Below are positions 1 to 9,169 of a stretch of DNA of 64,000 nucleotides, piece after piece. This stretch comes from Mesorhizobium sp. B2-3-4. Its GTDB lineage: Bacteria > Pseudomonadota > Alphaproteobacteria > Rhizobiales > Rhizobiaceae. The position numbers and the translations under genes are program-made. The notes under the pieces were generated by a model. The model ran no database searches. It was not told the origin of the DNA and saw only the letters and a list, made by a program, of their open reading frames with translations. The stretch spans positions 60,178 through 124,177 of the forward strand of contig NZ_VFVY01000023.1 of assembly GCF_006442315.1 (NCBI RefSeq), read 5' to 3'. How positions within the stretch are numbered: the stretch's first letter is position 1; each line of letters begins with the position of its first letter.

Positions 1-1094
1 AACTCGCTGACCGAGCGGCCCTGCCGCTTGATGCAGGCCAGCACCTGAAGCGCGGAGACCAGGCCGTCGCCCGTGGTCGAAAAATCCGACAGCACGATGT
101 GACCCGACTGCTCGCCGCCGACATTGAGCCCGTGGGCACGCATGTGCTCGACGACATAGCGGTCGCCGACCTTGGTGCGGTGCAACTGTAGCTTCATGTC
201 GCCGAGGAAGCGTTCGAGGCCGAGATTGGACATGACCGTCGAAACGACGCCGCCGCCGGCCAGCCGCCCGCTCTGATGCCAGGACTCGGCAATCAGCGCC
301 ATGATCTGGTCGCCATCGACGATGGCGCCGTTCTCGTCGACGATGACGACACGGTCGGCATCGCCATCGAGCGCGATGCCGATGTCGGCGCGCACTTCGT
401 GCACCTTTTTCTGCAGGCCGGCCGGATGGGTCGAGCCGCATTCCTTGTTGATGTTGAAGCCGTTGGGCTCGACATTGATGGCGACGACATCGGCGCCAAG
501 TTCCCACAGGGCTTCCGGCGCCACCTTGTAGGCCGCGCCGTTGGCGCAGTCGACGACGATCCGCAGCCCCGAAAGCGACATCGAGCGTGGCAAGGTGCGC
601 TTGGCGAATTCGATATAGCGGTCATGCACGCCGTCGACGCGCTTGGCGCGGCCAAGCCCGTCGGAATCGGCGAGCGCCAGTTCGATGTCCTTGTCGAGCA
701 TGCTTTCGATACGCTCTTCGATCTCGTCGGAGAGCTTGTAGCCATCCGGCCCGAACAGCTTGATGCCGTTGTCGTAATAGGGATTGTGCGAAGCCGAGAT
801 CATGACGCCGATATCGGCGCGCAGCGACCGCACCAGCATGGCGACCGCCGGTGTCGGGATCGGGCCGAGCAGAAACACGTCCATGCCGGCCGCGCAAAGT
901 CCCGCCACCATGGCGTTCTCTATCATATAGCCGGAAAGCCTGGTGTCCTTGCCGAGCACGACACGATGGCGATGACTGCCGCGCTGGAAAGAAAGGCCGG
1001 CGGCCATGCCGACCCGCATGGCGATTTCGGCGGTCATTGGAAACTTGTTGGCGCGCCCGCGAATGCCGTCCGTGCCGAAGTAATTCCCTGCCAT
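1..1094 (-). CDS. glmM: Phosphoglucosamine mutase, 3' end cut by window edge
   Basis: GlmM converts glucosamine-6-phosphate to glucosamine-1-phosphate for UDP-GlcNAc, and so for peptidoglycan and lipid A synthesis, in the cytoplasm. The first 364 codons are visible. The N-terminus MAGNYFGTDGIRGRAN is typical of the family. The phosphoserine loop ISASHNP places the catalytic serine at residue 102, as in the E. coli enzyme, and a metal-binding DGDADR loop lies near residue 240. The gene runs off the left edge, so roughly the last 80-90 residues are not seen. In many rhizobia glmM follows ftsH directly; here about 4.6 kb of other genes separate them. The start at ATG 1094 is set by the family N-terminus. 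Confidence 0.97.
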   Translation of the reverse strand, partial: MAGNYFGTDGIRGRANKFPMTAEIAMRVGMAAGLSFQRGSHRHRVVLGKDTRLSGYMIENAMVAGLCAAGMDVFLLGPIPTPAVAMLVRSLRADIGVMISASHNPYYDNGIKLFGPDGYKLSDEIEERIESMLDKDIELALADSDGLGRAKRVDGVHDRYIEFAKRTLPRSMSLSGLRIVVDCANGAAYKVAPEALWELGADVVAINVEPNGFNINKECGSTHPAGLQKKVHEVRADIGIALDGDADRVVIVDENGAIVDGDQIMALIAESWHQSGRLAGGGVVSTVMSNLGLERFLGDMKLQLHRTKVGDRYVVEHMRAHGLNVGGEQSGHIVLSDFSTTGDGLVSALQVLACIKRQGRSVSE

Positions 1095-1463
1095 GCTAGC
1101 CAGTATCCCTGATTGTCCTTAGCCGGCACGTCATGCCACAATTGACCCGCGCGCCTTGATCACATTGTGTGATTATATGTTACCAATCCTTAGAAAATCA
1201 TTGTTGTGCGCTGCACACAACATAGCCGCAGGCTAGCATGGGAACACCGTTGCGCCACAATATACCAGTTTTGCGAGCCATTCGGCGCAGATGCACGCTG
1301 AAAATTCTTGTCGCGGCAGCCGCAAGGCCCAATGATTTCATCACCTTGTCGTTAGAACGCGGTTTTCGGCGATATATGCGCCACTTGGCATCTGGCGCAA
1401 CTGACTGTTGAGCGTTATTGATTCGCAGGGACGTATAATGGGCTGCAGCAACGGAGAAACGCT
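1095..1463. other. Divergent intergenic region with two short palindromes
   Basis: This 369-base gap lies between the divergent starts of glmM and the two-cysteine-repeat gene. It holds an inverted repeat ATCACA-ttg-TGTGAT at 1159-1173 and a second, GTTGTG with CACAAC, at 1203-1221. A TATAAT hexamer at 1434-1439 could be the -10 element of the gene starting at 1464, but no well-spaced -35 was found. No coding frame in the gap was convincing. Confidence 0.5.
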
Positions 1464-2297
1464 ATGCTCATCCACCGACTTGCCACTCTGACCGGCCTTG
1501 CCGTAGCAACGTTGTTCCTGGCCGCGCCAGCCAACGCGCTGACGATGGCCGAATGCAGCACGAAGTATAACGCCGCCAAGGACGCGGGAACACTTTCCGG
1601 ACAGACCTGGAACCAGTTCCGCAAGGCGCAGTGCGGCGCCGACGCCGCGGCTGCCACGGACACCAAGCCGGCAACAACCAAAGCTGCCGAGACCAAACCG
1701 GCCAAGGCAAAGCCCGCGGCCGCCGCAGCCGCGGCCGACAGTACAGCCAAGGGGCTGACCGCCAAGGAATGCAGCACCAAGTACCAGGCGGCCAAGGCCG
1801 CCGGCACGCTGAACGGCATGAAGTGGAACGACTTCCGCAAGACCGAATGCGCCGCCGGCGCATCCGCTGCCGCCGACACCAAGCCTGCGACCACCAAGGC
1901 CGCCGCCGACGCTGGCGGCAAGGGCCTGTCCATGGCCGAATGCAGCACCAAGTATCAGGCGGCCAAGACGGCGAACACGCTGAAGGGCATGAAGTGGAAC
2001 GACTTCCGCAAGGCCGAATGCGGCGCCGGCGCATCCGATGACGACACCGTGCCCGCTCCCAGCGAGGCGAGCTATACCAAGGAGCCGGCAAAGCCGACGA
2101 CGGTTGCACCCAAGGGTGTCACCTTCCCGTCCGCGATCTCGGCGAAGTATGCCAGCGAAACCCCCGGAAAGGGCCGCATGCACACCTGCCTCGACCAGTA
2201 CTATGTCCTCAAGGACGCCAACGCGCTCGGCGGCCTGAAGTGGATCCAGAAGGGCGGCGGCTTCTACAGCCTCTGCAATGCCAAGCTGAAGGGCTGA
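1464..2297 (+). CDS. Secreted protein with four two-cysteine repeat units
   Basis: I do not recognise a named family. The 277-residue product begins with a Sec signal peptide (cleavage after about residue 25, ...ANA-LTM). Three units of the form C-x3-Y-x2-AK-x3-TL-x-G-x2-W-x2-FRK-x2-C follow, with cysteines at 31/57, 103/129 and 160/186, so always 26 residues apart. Linkers rich in Ala, Lys, Thr and Pro separate them. A C-terminal unit (C242/C271) keeps the YxxxK, LxGLxW and final Cys pattern but carries a GGGFYSLC ending. One disulfide per unit in the periplasm is an inference. A shorter paralogue lies at 4947-5405. A strong terminator follows. ATG 1464 is preceded by GGAG and directly precedes the signal peptide. 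Confidence 0.85.
   Translation: MLIHRLATLTGLAVATLFLAAPANALTMAECSTKYNAAKDAGTLSGQTWNQFRKAQCGADAAAATDTKPATTKAAETKPAKAKPAAAAAAADSTAKGLTAKECSTKYQAAKAAGTLNGMKWNDFRKTECAAGASAAADTKPATTKAAADAGGKGLSMAECSTKYQAAKTANTLKGMKWNDFRKAECGAGASDDDTVPAPSEASYTKEPAKPTTVAPKGVTFPSAISAKYASETPGKGRMHTCLDQYYVLKDANALGGLKWIQKGGGFYSLCNAKLKG
1767..2037 (+). repeat. Internal direct repeat, period 171 bases
   Basis: Bases 1767-1866 and 1938-2037 align over 100 positions with about a dozen differences, offset by exactly 171 bases (57 codons). They encode the second and third two-cysteine units of the gene at 1464. The first unit is clearly more diverged, so units 2 and 3 look like the most recent duplication. Confidence 0.85.
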
Positions 2298-2322
2298 TAC
2301 CCGTCATCATCTGAGACGCAAG

Positions 2323-2353
2323 GCCCGCAAACCGCAAGGTTTGCGGGCTTTTT
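2323..2353 (+). terminator. Rho-independent terminator after the repeat-protein gene
   Basis: An 11-base stem (GCCCGCAAACC, 2323-2333, with GGTTTGCGGGC, 2338-2348) closes a GCAA tetraloop and is followed by five T residues. It ends the plus-strand transcript 25 bases after the stop codon and separates it from the convergent oxidoreductase operon. Confidence 0.9.
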
Positions 2354-2371
2354 GCCGCGCCCGGTTGCGTC

Positions 2372-3247
2372 TCAAATGCTTTGTTCTGAAGACTGCAGGA
2401 GCGCGACCAGACTTGAAAGATCGGCGTCGGCCCTGCCAGCCGTCACGCCGCGTCGCATCAGGCCTTGCATCGGCAGGATGAGTTCGGTGCTGACACCGGC
2501 GGCCCTGCTGGCATCGACCAGATTGACATAGGCATCGGCCTGCATGCCCAGATTGGAGACGACATTGCTGGTGTGATCTCCGCTGTCGAGCTGCTGCGCC
2601 CATTTCGGCAACCCGCCTTGCATCGCTTGAAGCCACGATGTCAGCAGCGGCATGAATTCGCCGGCCGGGATTCCAGCCTTGCCCGTCAGCGCCAATGCCT
2701 GGAGCACGCCGGTGAACAACCCGTACATGCCGGCCAGAAGCGAGATGTCGTAGAGCGGCGCGAGACCGGCATCCTCGCCGAGATATTTGCTGGTGCCAAG
2801 CGCGTCGAGCCGTCCCGAATGGCTATCGAATGCCTGACCGGAGCCGCTGTAGAGTATCAGGGCATGCCGTCCGCCGATCATCGGCGGCACCGCCATGATG
2901 CCGCCGTCGATATAGTCGGCGCCACATTGGGCGGCCCAGACGGACATCGCCCGCGCCTGTTCGGGTGTGCCGTTGGTGAGATTGACCAATGTCCGCCCCG
3001 ACAAGGCTTGTCGCGCGGGATCAAGCACCTGGTGGACGGTGTCGTAAACGAGGAGGCACGCCACGATCAGCGGGCTCGATCCAATGGCTTCCTCCACGCT
3101 CGCCGCCACCATTGCACCCTTGGCCGCCAGGGCTTTTGTCCTTGCCGGTGAGCGGTTCCACACCGTCACCGAATGTCCCTTGTCGAGAAAGGCTCCGGCG
3201 AGAGCCGTGCCCATGGCGCCGAGGCCGATTACGGCAATATCACTCAT
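2372..3247 (-). CDS. NAD(P)-dependent beta-hydroxyacid dehydrogenase / imine-reductase-like protein
   Basis: The 291-residue protein has an N-terminal Rossmann fold with the dinucleotide loop GLGAMGTALA (about residues 7-16) and an arginine after beta-2 (WNRSPAR), which favours NADPH. Members of the 6-phosphogluconate/3-hydroxyisobutyrate dehydrogenase superfamily reduce or oxidise hydroxyacids; the closely related imine reductases share this N-terminus and the helical C-terminal dimerisation domain. The substrate cannot be read from the sequence. ATG 3247 is chosen because AGGAAAAGC lies just upstream and the frame before it is not conserved-looking. It follows the SDR gene in the same direction, 41 bases away, and probably shares its promoter and HxlR control. 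Confidence 0.85.
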   Translation of the reverse strand: MSDIAVIGLGAMGTALAGAFLDKGHSVTVWNRSPARTKALAAKGAMVAASVEEAIGSSPLIVACLLVYDTVHQVLDPARQALSGRTLVNLTNGTPEQARAMSVWAAQCGADYIDGGIMAVPPMIGGRHALILYSGSGQAFDSHSGRLDALGTSKYLGEDAGLAPLYDISLLAGMYGLFTGVLQALALTGKAGIPAGEFMPLLTSWLQAMQGGLPKWAQQLDSGDHTSNVVSNLGMQADAYVNLVDASRAAGVSTELILPMQGLMRRGVTAGRADADLSSLVALLQSSEQSI

Positions 3248-3288
3248 GATGCTTTTCCTGATTCCGCTGCGAAGGTTGGATTGGGATG

Positions 3289-4053
3289 TCATGCCGGCAA
3301 AGGGCTCAGATCCTGGCCCAGGCCGCCATCGACCGTCAGCCGTGCACCCGTGGTGAACGTCGCCTCGAAAGCCAGGAACAGCACGGCCCGCGCGACCTCC
3401 TCGACGGTGCCGTGACGTTTCATCGGCGTGACTGCATCGCCGATTGCCATGAAGGCCGCACGTTCCTCGGCGGAGGCGCCGGCCACACCCATCGTCGGCG
3501 TATCGATGAACCCCGGACTGACCACATTGACGCGGATCCGGCGCGGCAGAAGCTCGGCGGCCAGCACCTTGGCGAAAGCGCGAAGCGCTGCCTTGGACCC
3601 GGAATAGACGCTCATGCCTCCGGAGCCGGATTCATCGGCGATCGACGAGGTGAAGACGATGGCGCCGCCATCCCTGATGAGCGGCAACAGGCGCTGCACG
3701 GTGAAGAAGGCGCCTTTGGCATTGATGTTGAAGATGTGGTCGTAGCTGCTTTCGGTGACCCGTTCCACCGGCGCGATATCCGCGACACCTGCATTCATGT
3801 GAAGGAAATCGATCTGTCCGAGTTTCTGTCCCACTTCGGCGCCGAGCGTGACGATGTCGGTCATGTCGCTGATGTCGGAGCGAACGACATGGGCTCGCGA
3901 AAGCAGCTTGGCGCGGGCGACGTCGATATTGCGTTCGTCGCGACCGGTAATCAGGACGTTCGCGCCGCCTTCGACCAGAGCCTCGGCGACGGCAAGCCCC
4001 ATGCCGTGCGTGCCGCCTATGACCACGGCCGTCCTGTTCGAATATTGGGTCAT
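3289..4053 (-). CDS. Short-chain dehydrogenase/reductase (SDR)
   Basis: A 254-residue classical SDR of normal family length. The N-terminal cofactor loop is GGTHGMG (about residues 13-19), the NNAG-like motif appears as MNAGVAD near residue 87, and the catalytic pair is in YSGSKAA (about residues 149-155), with the serine in FTSSIAD before it. The end VDGGLGQDLSPL is typical. The substrate is unknown. It is the promoter-proximal gene of a two-gene operon with the imine-reductase-like gene and is divergent from the HxlR regulator, the usual arrangement of an HxlR-type repressor or sensor and its target oxidoreductase. Confidence 0.92.
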   Translation of the reverse strand: MTQYSNRTAVVIGGTHGMGLAVAEALVEGGANVLITGRDERNIDVARAKLLSRAHVVRSDISDMTDIVTLGAEVGQKLGQIDFLHMNAGVADIAPVERVTESSYDHIFNINAKGAFFTVQRLLPLIRDGGAIVFTSSIADESGSGGMSVYSGSKAALRAFAKVLAAELLPRRIRVNVVSPGFIDTPTMGVAGASAEERAAFMAIGDAVTPMKRHGTVEEVARAVLFLAFEATFTTGARLTVDGGLGQDLSPLPA

Positions 4054-4238
4054 GATATCTATCCTTCTGACAAAATCCTCCCTCCGACGGCCTTTGCAGG
4101 CCGAAGCAGGGTACCGATATGATGTTGTGGTATTCGCCGCCTTCGGCGATCTGGTCCCAAGCTATGGACCGGCTTGGTTTTTCTCAAGTACCGACAAAAA
4201 TGTAAGCCACCCACCGATTGCTCAGAATTGGATGAAAC

Positions 4239-4607
4239 ATGGGAAAGAAACAGCCCGATAGTTGCGGATTGGGACCGGCACTTGAGGTGATCAGCGGCAA
4301 ATGGAAGGCATTGCTGCTCTGGCAAATCCACAAGGCGCCGGCGCGATTCGGTGAACTGAAGCGCCTGGTGCCTGACATTAGCGAGAAGATGCTGATCCAG
4401 CAGCTGCGCGAGATGGAGGCCGACGGCATCGTCCATCGGGAAATCTTCCCTGAAGTCCCACCCAGGGTCGAATACTCGATCACCGAGTTCGGCATCGAGC
4501 TGGATAATGCGCTGATCCCCCTCGCCCTGTGGGGCAAACAACATGCCGACCGTGCAAGCGGGCGGCGCCCAGGCAAGGCAAGCACGCCCGCGCCGCATGT
4601 TGCGTGA
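4239..4607 (+). CDS. HxlR-family winged-helix transcriptional regulator
   Basis: The 122-residue product matches the HxlR family: C9 near the N-terminus followed by the family signature VISGKWKALLLWQI, the winged helix with FGELKRLVPDISEKML and the wing region VEYSITEFG. Many members sense aldehydes or electrophiles through a conserved N-terminal cysteine, and C9 is in the right place. It is divergent from the SDR/imine-reductase-like operon, with 185 bases between the starts, so it most likely controls that operon and itself. The 15 residues after WGKQH are basic and low in complexity and may not be structured. Confidence 0.92.
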   Translation: MGKKQPDSCGLGPALEVISGKWKALLLWQIHKAPARFGELKRLVPDISEKMLIQQLREMEADGIVHREIFPEVPPRVEYSITEFGIELDNALIPLALWGKQHADRASGRRPGKASTPAPHVA

Positions 4608-4679
4608 CATGCGGCCTGAAGACGTCGCGGTTCGAGCCACGGCGTTTTTCTTGAAGCGAGCGATCTCTGTTTAGCTTGA

Positions 4680-4825
4680 CGGCCGCGGCTCAATGCCGCC
4701 TTCGGACCCTGGACCCTTGTTGCGGCGGTCGCCGGACCCGGGCACGGCCGAACAACGGCTCGGCGGCGTGTCGTCGCCAGGGCCGCGCGCACTTCGTCGT
4801 CGATGATCTGTATCGCGGGAAGCCG
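4680..4825 (-). pseudogene. Degenerate duplicate of the ftsH 3' end
   Basis: On the minus strand this stretch reads GDDTPPSRCSAVPGSGDRR and then KGPGSEGG, nearly the same as the FtsH C-terminus GDDTPPSRGSAVPKSGGRR followed by KGPEPEGG, encoded at 5692-5810. Next to it, bases around 4792-4822 match the ftsH sequence near 5955-5985 (cgcacttcg, cgtcgatgatctg). The copy therefore has an internal deletion of about 140 bases relative to ftsH and has no start. It lies in the same orientation as ftsH. It is best explained as a remnant of a local duplication. Confidence 0.85.
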
Positions 4826-4946
4826 TGGGAACTATCAATCCGCCCACACTGCCTACCGCCAAGCCTATCAAAGATTCCGGTTGAACATATGAAGAACAAA
4901 CAGTATACAAAAAGACATCTGACTTGTTATCAACCGGGAGGGTCTT

Positions 4947-5405
4947 ATGCGCAGTTTGAAATTGGCAGTATTGGCTGTGGCGGCATCGGTCGCTTGGAGC
5001 GTCGCTCCTGCGAGCGCGCTGACGATGAAGGAATGCGGCGAAACCTATCGGACAGCCAAGGAGAGCGGCACTCTGAACGGCATGGATTGGGCCGCTTTCC
5101 GCAAGGAGAAATGCGCGACATCCGCGGCGGAGAGCGCCAGCGAGGACACGGTCAAAACCGCGCTGCCGCCGAAAAAGGAAGCCAGCGCGGCGGTCGCCCC
5201 CACTGTGGCGCCGGCGGGCGTGACATTCCCGACCACGCTGGCCGCCGAGTTCAAGACCGAAAAGCCCGCGAAGGCGCGGATGAAGACCTGCCTGCAGGGC
5301 TACCACGGCAATAAGGAAGCCGGTACGTTGAACGGCCTTCGCTGGATCCAGAAGGGCGGCGGCTATTACAGCCTGTGCAATGCGCGGCTGAAAGCTGAAT
5401 CATAA
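4947..5405 (+). CDS. Secreted two-cysteine-repeat protein, short paralogue
   Basis: This 152-residue protein is a paralogue of the one at 1464. It has a signal peptide (cleavage near ...ASA-LTM, residue 25), one repeat unit with C30 and C56, a 50-residue Ala/Pro/Lys linker and the same C-terminal unit (C115 and C144, ending GGGYYSLCNARLK). So it has 1+1 units where the long paralogue has 3+1. GGGAGG lies seven bases before ATG 4947. The function is unknown. The gene is tail-to-tail with ftsH, just as the long paralogue was probably once tail-to-tail with the ftsH fragment at 4680-4825. Confidence 0.85.
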   Translation: MRSLKLAVLAVAASVAWSVAPASALTMKECGETYRTAKESGTLNGMDWAAFRKEKCATSAAESASEDTVKTALPPKKEASAAVAPTVAPAGVTFPTTLAAEFKTEKPAKARMKTCLQGYHGNKEAGTLNGLRWIQKGGGYYSLCNARLKAES

Positions 5406-5447
5406 AAATAGAACGGCGGATAAAGCGATTCCTGCAGCCGCCGAGCC

Positions 5448-5567
5448 GTCGTCCTCGGGCCTGTCCCGAGGATCTGCTGTCGGGCAGTATCTGGGCGCCG
5501 TGTATGACCTTTGGGAACCGCGAACTCGGTTGCGTTGGCAGGTCCTCGGGACAAGCCCGAGGACGAC
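5448..5567. repeat. Inverted repeat of a CCTCGGG-type palindromic element
   Basis: Bases 5448-5477 and 5538-5567 form 30-base arms that are inverted copies with about two mismatches. Each arm is itself palindromic around CCTCGGG...CCCGAGG. The 60-base centre has no coding potential. Dispersed palindromes of this look are common between genes in rhizobia; the family name is not certain. Confidence 0.75.
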
Positions 5568-5648
5568 GTTCCAAAGTTCGTCCGGCGCGCCTCCTGATCT
5601 ATGGCGCGCGGCGTGAAGGCCGTTGAGTAGGGTCGATCAAAGAACAGA

Positions 5649-5680
5649 GCGCTTCTGCGTTCCCTGGAACGGTGAAGCGC
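5649..5680 (-). terminator. Hairpin downstream of ftsH
   Basis: GCGCTTC (5649-5655) pairs with GAAGCGC (5674-5680), and an inner GTTCC/GGAAC stem strengthens it. It sits 12 bases beyond the ftsH stop codon. The following bases contain only a broken T-tract, so it may protect the mRNA end rather than be a strong intrinsic terminator. Confidence 0.5.
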
Positions 5681-5691
5681 CCTGATCTCGA

Positions 5692-7620
<1,929 letters not shown>

Positions 7621-7743
7621 CAATTGTCCCGTTGGCGTCCGCGAGCGGACACGTGTCATGAGAGGAAACTTGGGCCTAACATAGGGAGAGCACTCCCCCT
7701 TGCCAAGCAGAACAGCATGTCTGGGTTAAGCTTTCGCCCAGCA

Positions 7744-9111
7744 TCAACCGGCACTGTGGCCGGCGAATGGCAAGGCGGGAAGCGGGCAAGCGCCAATCAA
7801 CCGGGCGACGGAGCGCGCCACGGCCAGGTCGAAGGACGGCAGGAAGCGGGCAAAGGGCGCGACCACGGGCGAGGCCTGGAACCCCCGCGATGCCGGCCGA
7901 TCAGGGGCCGCACCCGCGCTTCCGCCTAACGGCTGTGAGGCCGGTTCAGCCGCCAATGCCGCCCGCATCAGGCTTGGCGGGGTTTCAACCCGGCCGGCCG
8001 GCAGCCGCTTCGCGGCCGCCGCCCCCAATGGCGCGATCAACAATGCGTCGCCGCCGTCGCCCAATGTGATCCGGCGCCGGCCATCCCACAGGGTGGCGTC
8101 AACCGCTGCTTCGGCGGCCGGCAAGCCACGCATCTCGCGGCGCAGGAAAATGCCGGCGCGCCGGGAATCGACCACCGTCCGCGACAATGTGGCGCAAAGA
8201 AATCCGGCCTTCAGCCGGGCGAACAACGCTTCGCTGCGAGCCTGGTCCGGCAGGAAGGCAATTCCTCCCGATGTCGCCAGGAGAATGCGCAGCGCGTAGA
8301 TGGCGGCCGGGTCCTCGCCGGCGCCGAGCAGAGCCGGATCGAGCCTAATGAGGCCTGCCGCCGGCTGGCTGGCAAAACGCTCGATCAGGCGGGCGGCCTC
8401 GGCGCCGAGCCGCGCACGGGCGCCGGCCTCCCGCGCCGCCAACGCCAGCGCATCGTCCATGCGCCGCGCGCCCGCCTCGCCGGCAAGCGTCGCGCGCATG
8501 CGCGGCCGCTCGAAGGCTTCATCGGCATTGGTCGGGTCTTCGGCCCAGCCGACTTCCTGGCGCCGCAGGAAATCGCGCAGCACGCCGCGCCGCACGCCAA
8601 GAAGCGGGCGCACGATCCAGTCGCGCCAGTCATGCAAAGTGGCGGGCGCCATGCCGGCAAGGCCGCGTCCGTCGTCACGCGCGCCAAGTTTGCGATCGCG
8701 CCGCATCAGCACTGTCTCAGCCTGGTCGTCCGATGTGTGGCCGGTCAAGATCAGGCCGACGCCTTCCGCCCGCGCGGCGCTGGACAGCAGCCGGTAGCGC
8801 GCCGCCCGCGCCGCCGCCGGCAGGCCGGTCGACGGTTTTTCTCCCGTCCAGTCCAGGATGCGGTGGGCAATGCCGCGCTCCGCGCAAAGCTCCGCCACGG
8901 CCCGCGCCTCGTCGGCCGAACCACGCCGCAAGCCATGGTCGACCGTGACGGCCAGCAGCCTGGCGGACGGTAGGGTTCGGTCGAGATGATCTTTGAGAAG
9001 GAGAAGGAGCGCGGTCGAGTCGCTGCCTCCGGATACGGCGGCAACGGCGCCGTCGGCAAAATCGATATGCGAGAAAAGTCGTGTCGAAAGATCAGGCTCG
9101 GCGTCGAGCAT
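7744..9111 (-). CDS. tilS: tRNA(Ile)-lysidine synthase
   Basis: TilS attaches lysine to C34 of the AUA-reading tRNA-Ile with ATP, changing its charging and decoding; it is normally essential. The PP-loop motif SGGSDS is at residues 27-32 and the N-type ATPase domain continues through ILTGHTSDDQAETVLMR. The product is 455 residues if ATG 9111 (MLDAEPDLS) is the start, which fits the short leader before the PP-loop in other alphaproteobacteria; a start a few codons upstream is possible. It lies 58 bases after cpoB and before ftsH, the standard rhizobial order. Confidence 0.93.
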   Translation of the reverse strand: MLDAEPDLSTRLFSHIDFADGAVAAVSGGSDSTALLLLLKDHLDRTLPSARLLAVTVDHGLRRGSADEARAVAELCAERGIAHRILDWTGEKPSTGLPAAARAARYRLLSSAARAEGVGLILTGHTSDDQAETVLMRRDRKLGARDDGRGLAGMAPATLHDWRDWIVRPLLGVRRGVLRDFLRRQEVGWAEDPTNADEAFERPRMRATLAGEAGARRMDDALALAAREAGARARLGAEAARLIERFASQPAAGLIRLDPALLGAGEDPAAIYALRILLATSGGIAFLPDQARSEALFARLKAGFLCATLSRTVVDSRRAGIFLRREMRGLPAAEAAVDATLWDGRRRITLGDGGDALLIAPLGAAAAKRLPAGRVETPPSLMRAALAAEPASQPLGGSAGAAPDRPASRGFQASPVVAPFARFLPSFDLAVARSVARLIGACPLPALPFAGHSAG

Positions 9112-9169
9112 CAACGCATGTCGCCCGAAAACGGTCCCGGCTTCTGAACCGCGACATGGGCGAGAGGAA

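Noticed and set aside
1464..2297. Possible CRISPR-like or VNTR array in the repeat gene
   Set aside because: The repeats keep codon phase, differ mostly at third positions and encode a protein motif; there are no short identical repeats with unique spacers.
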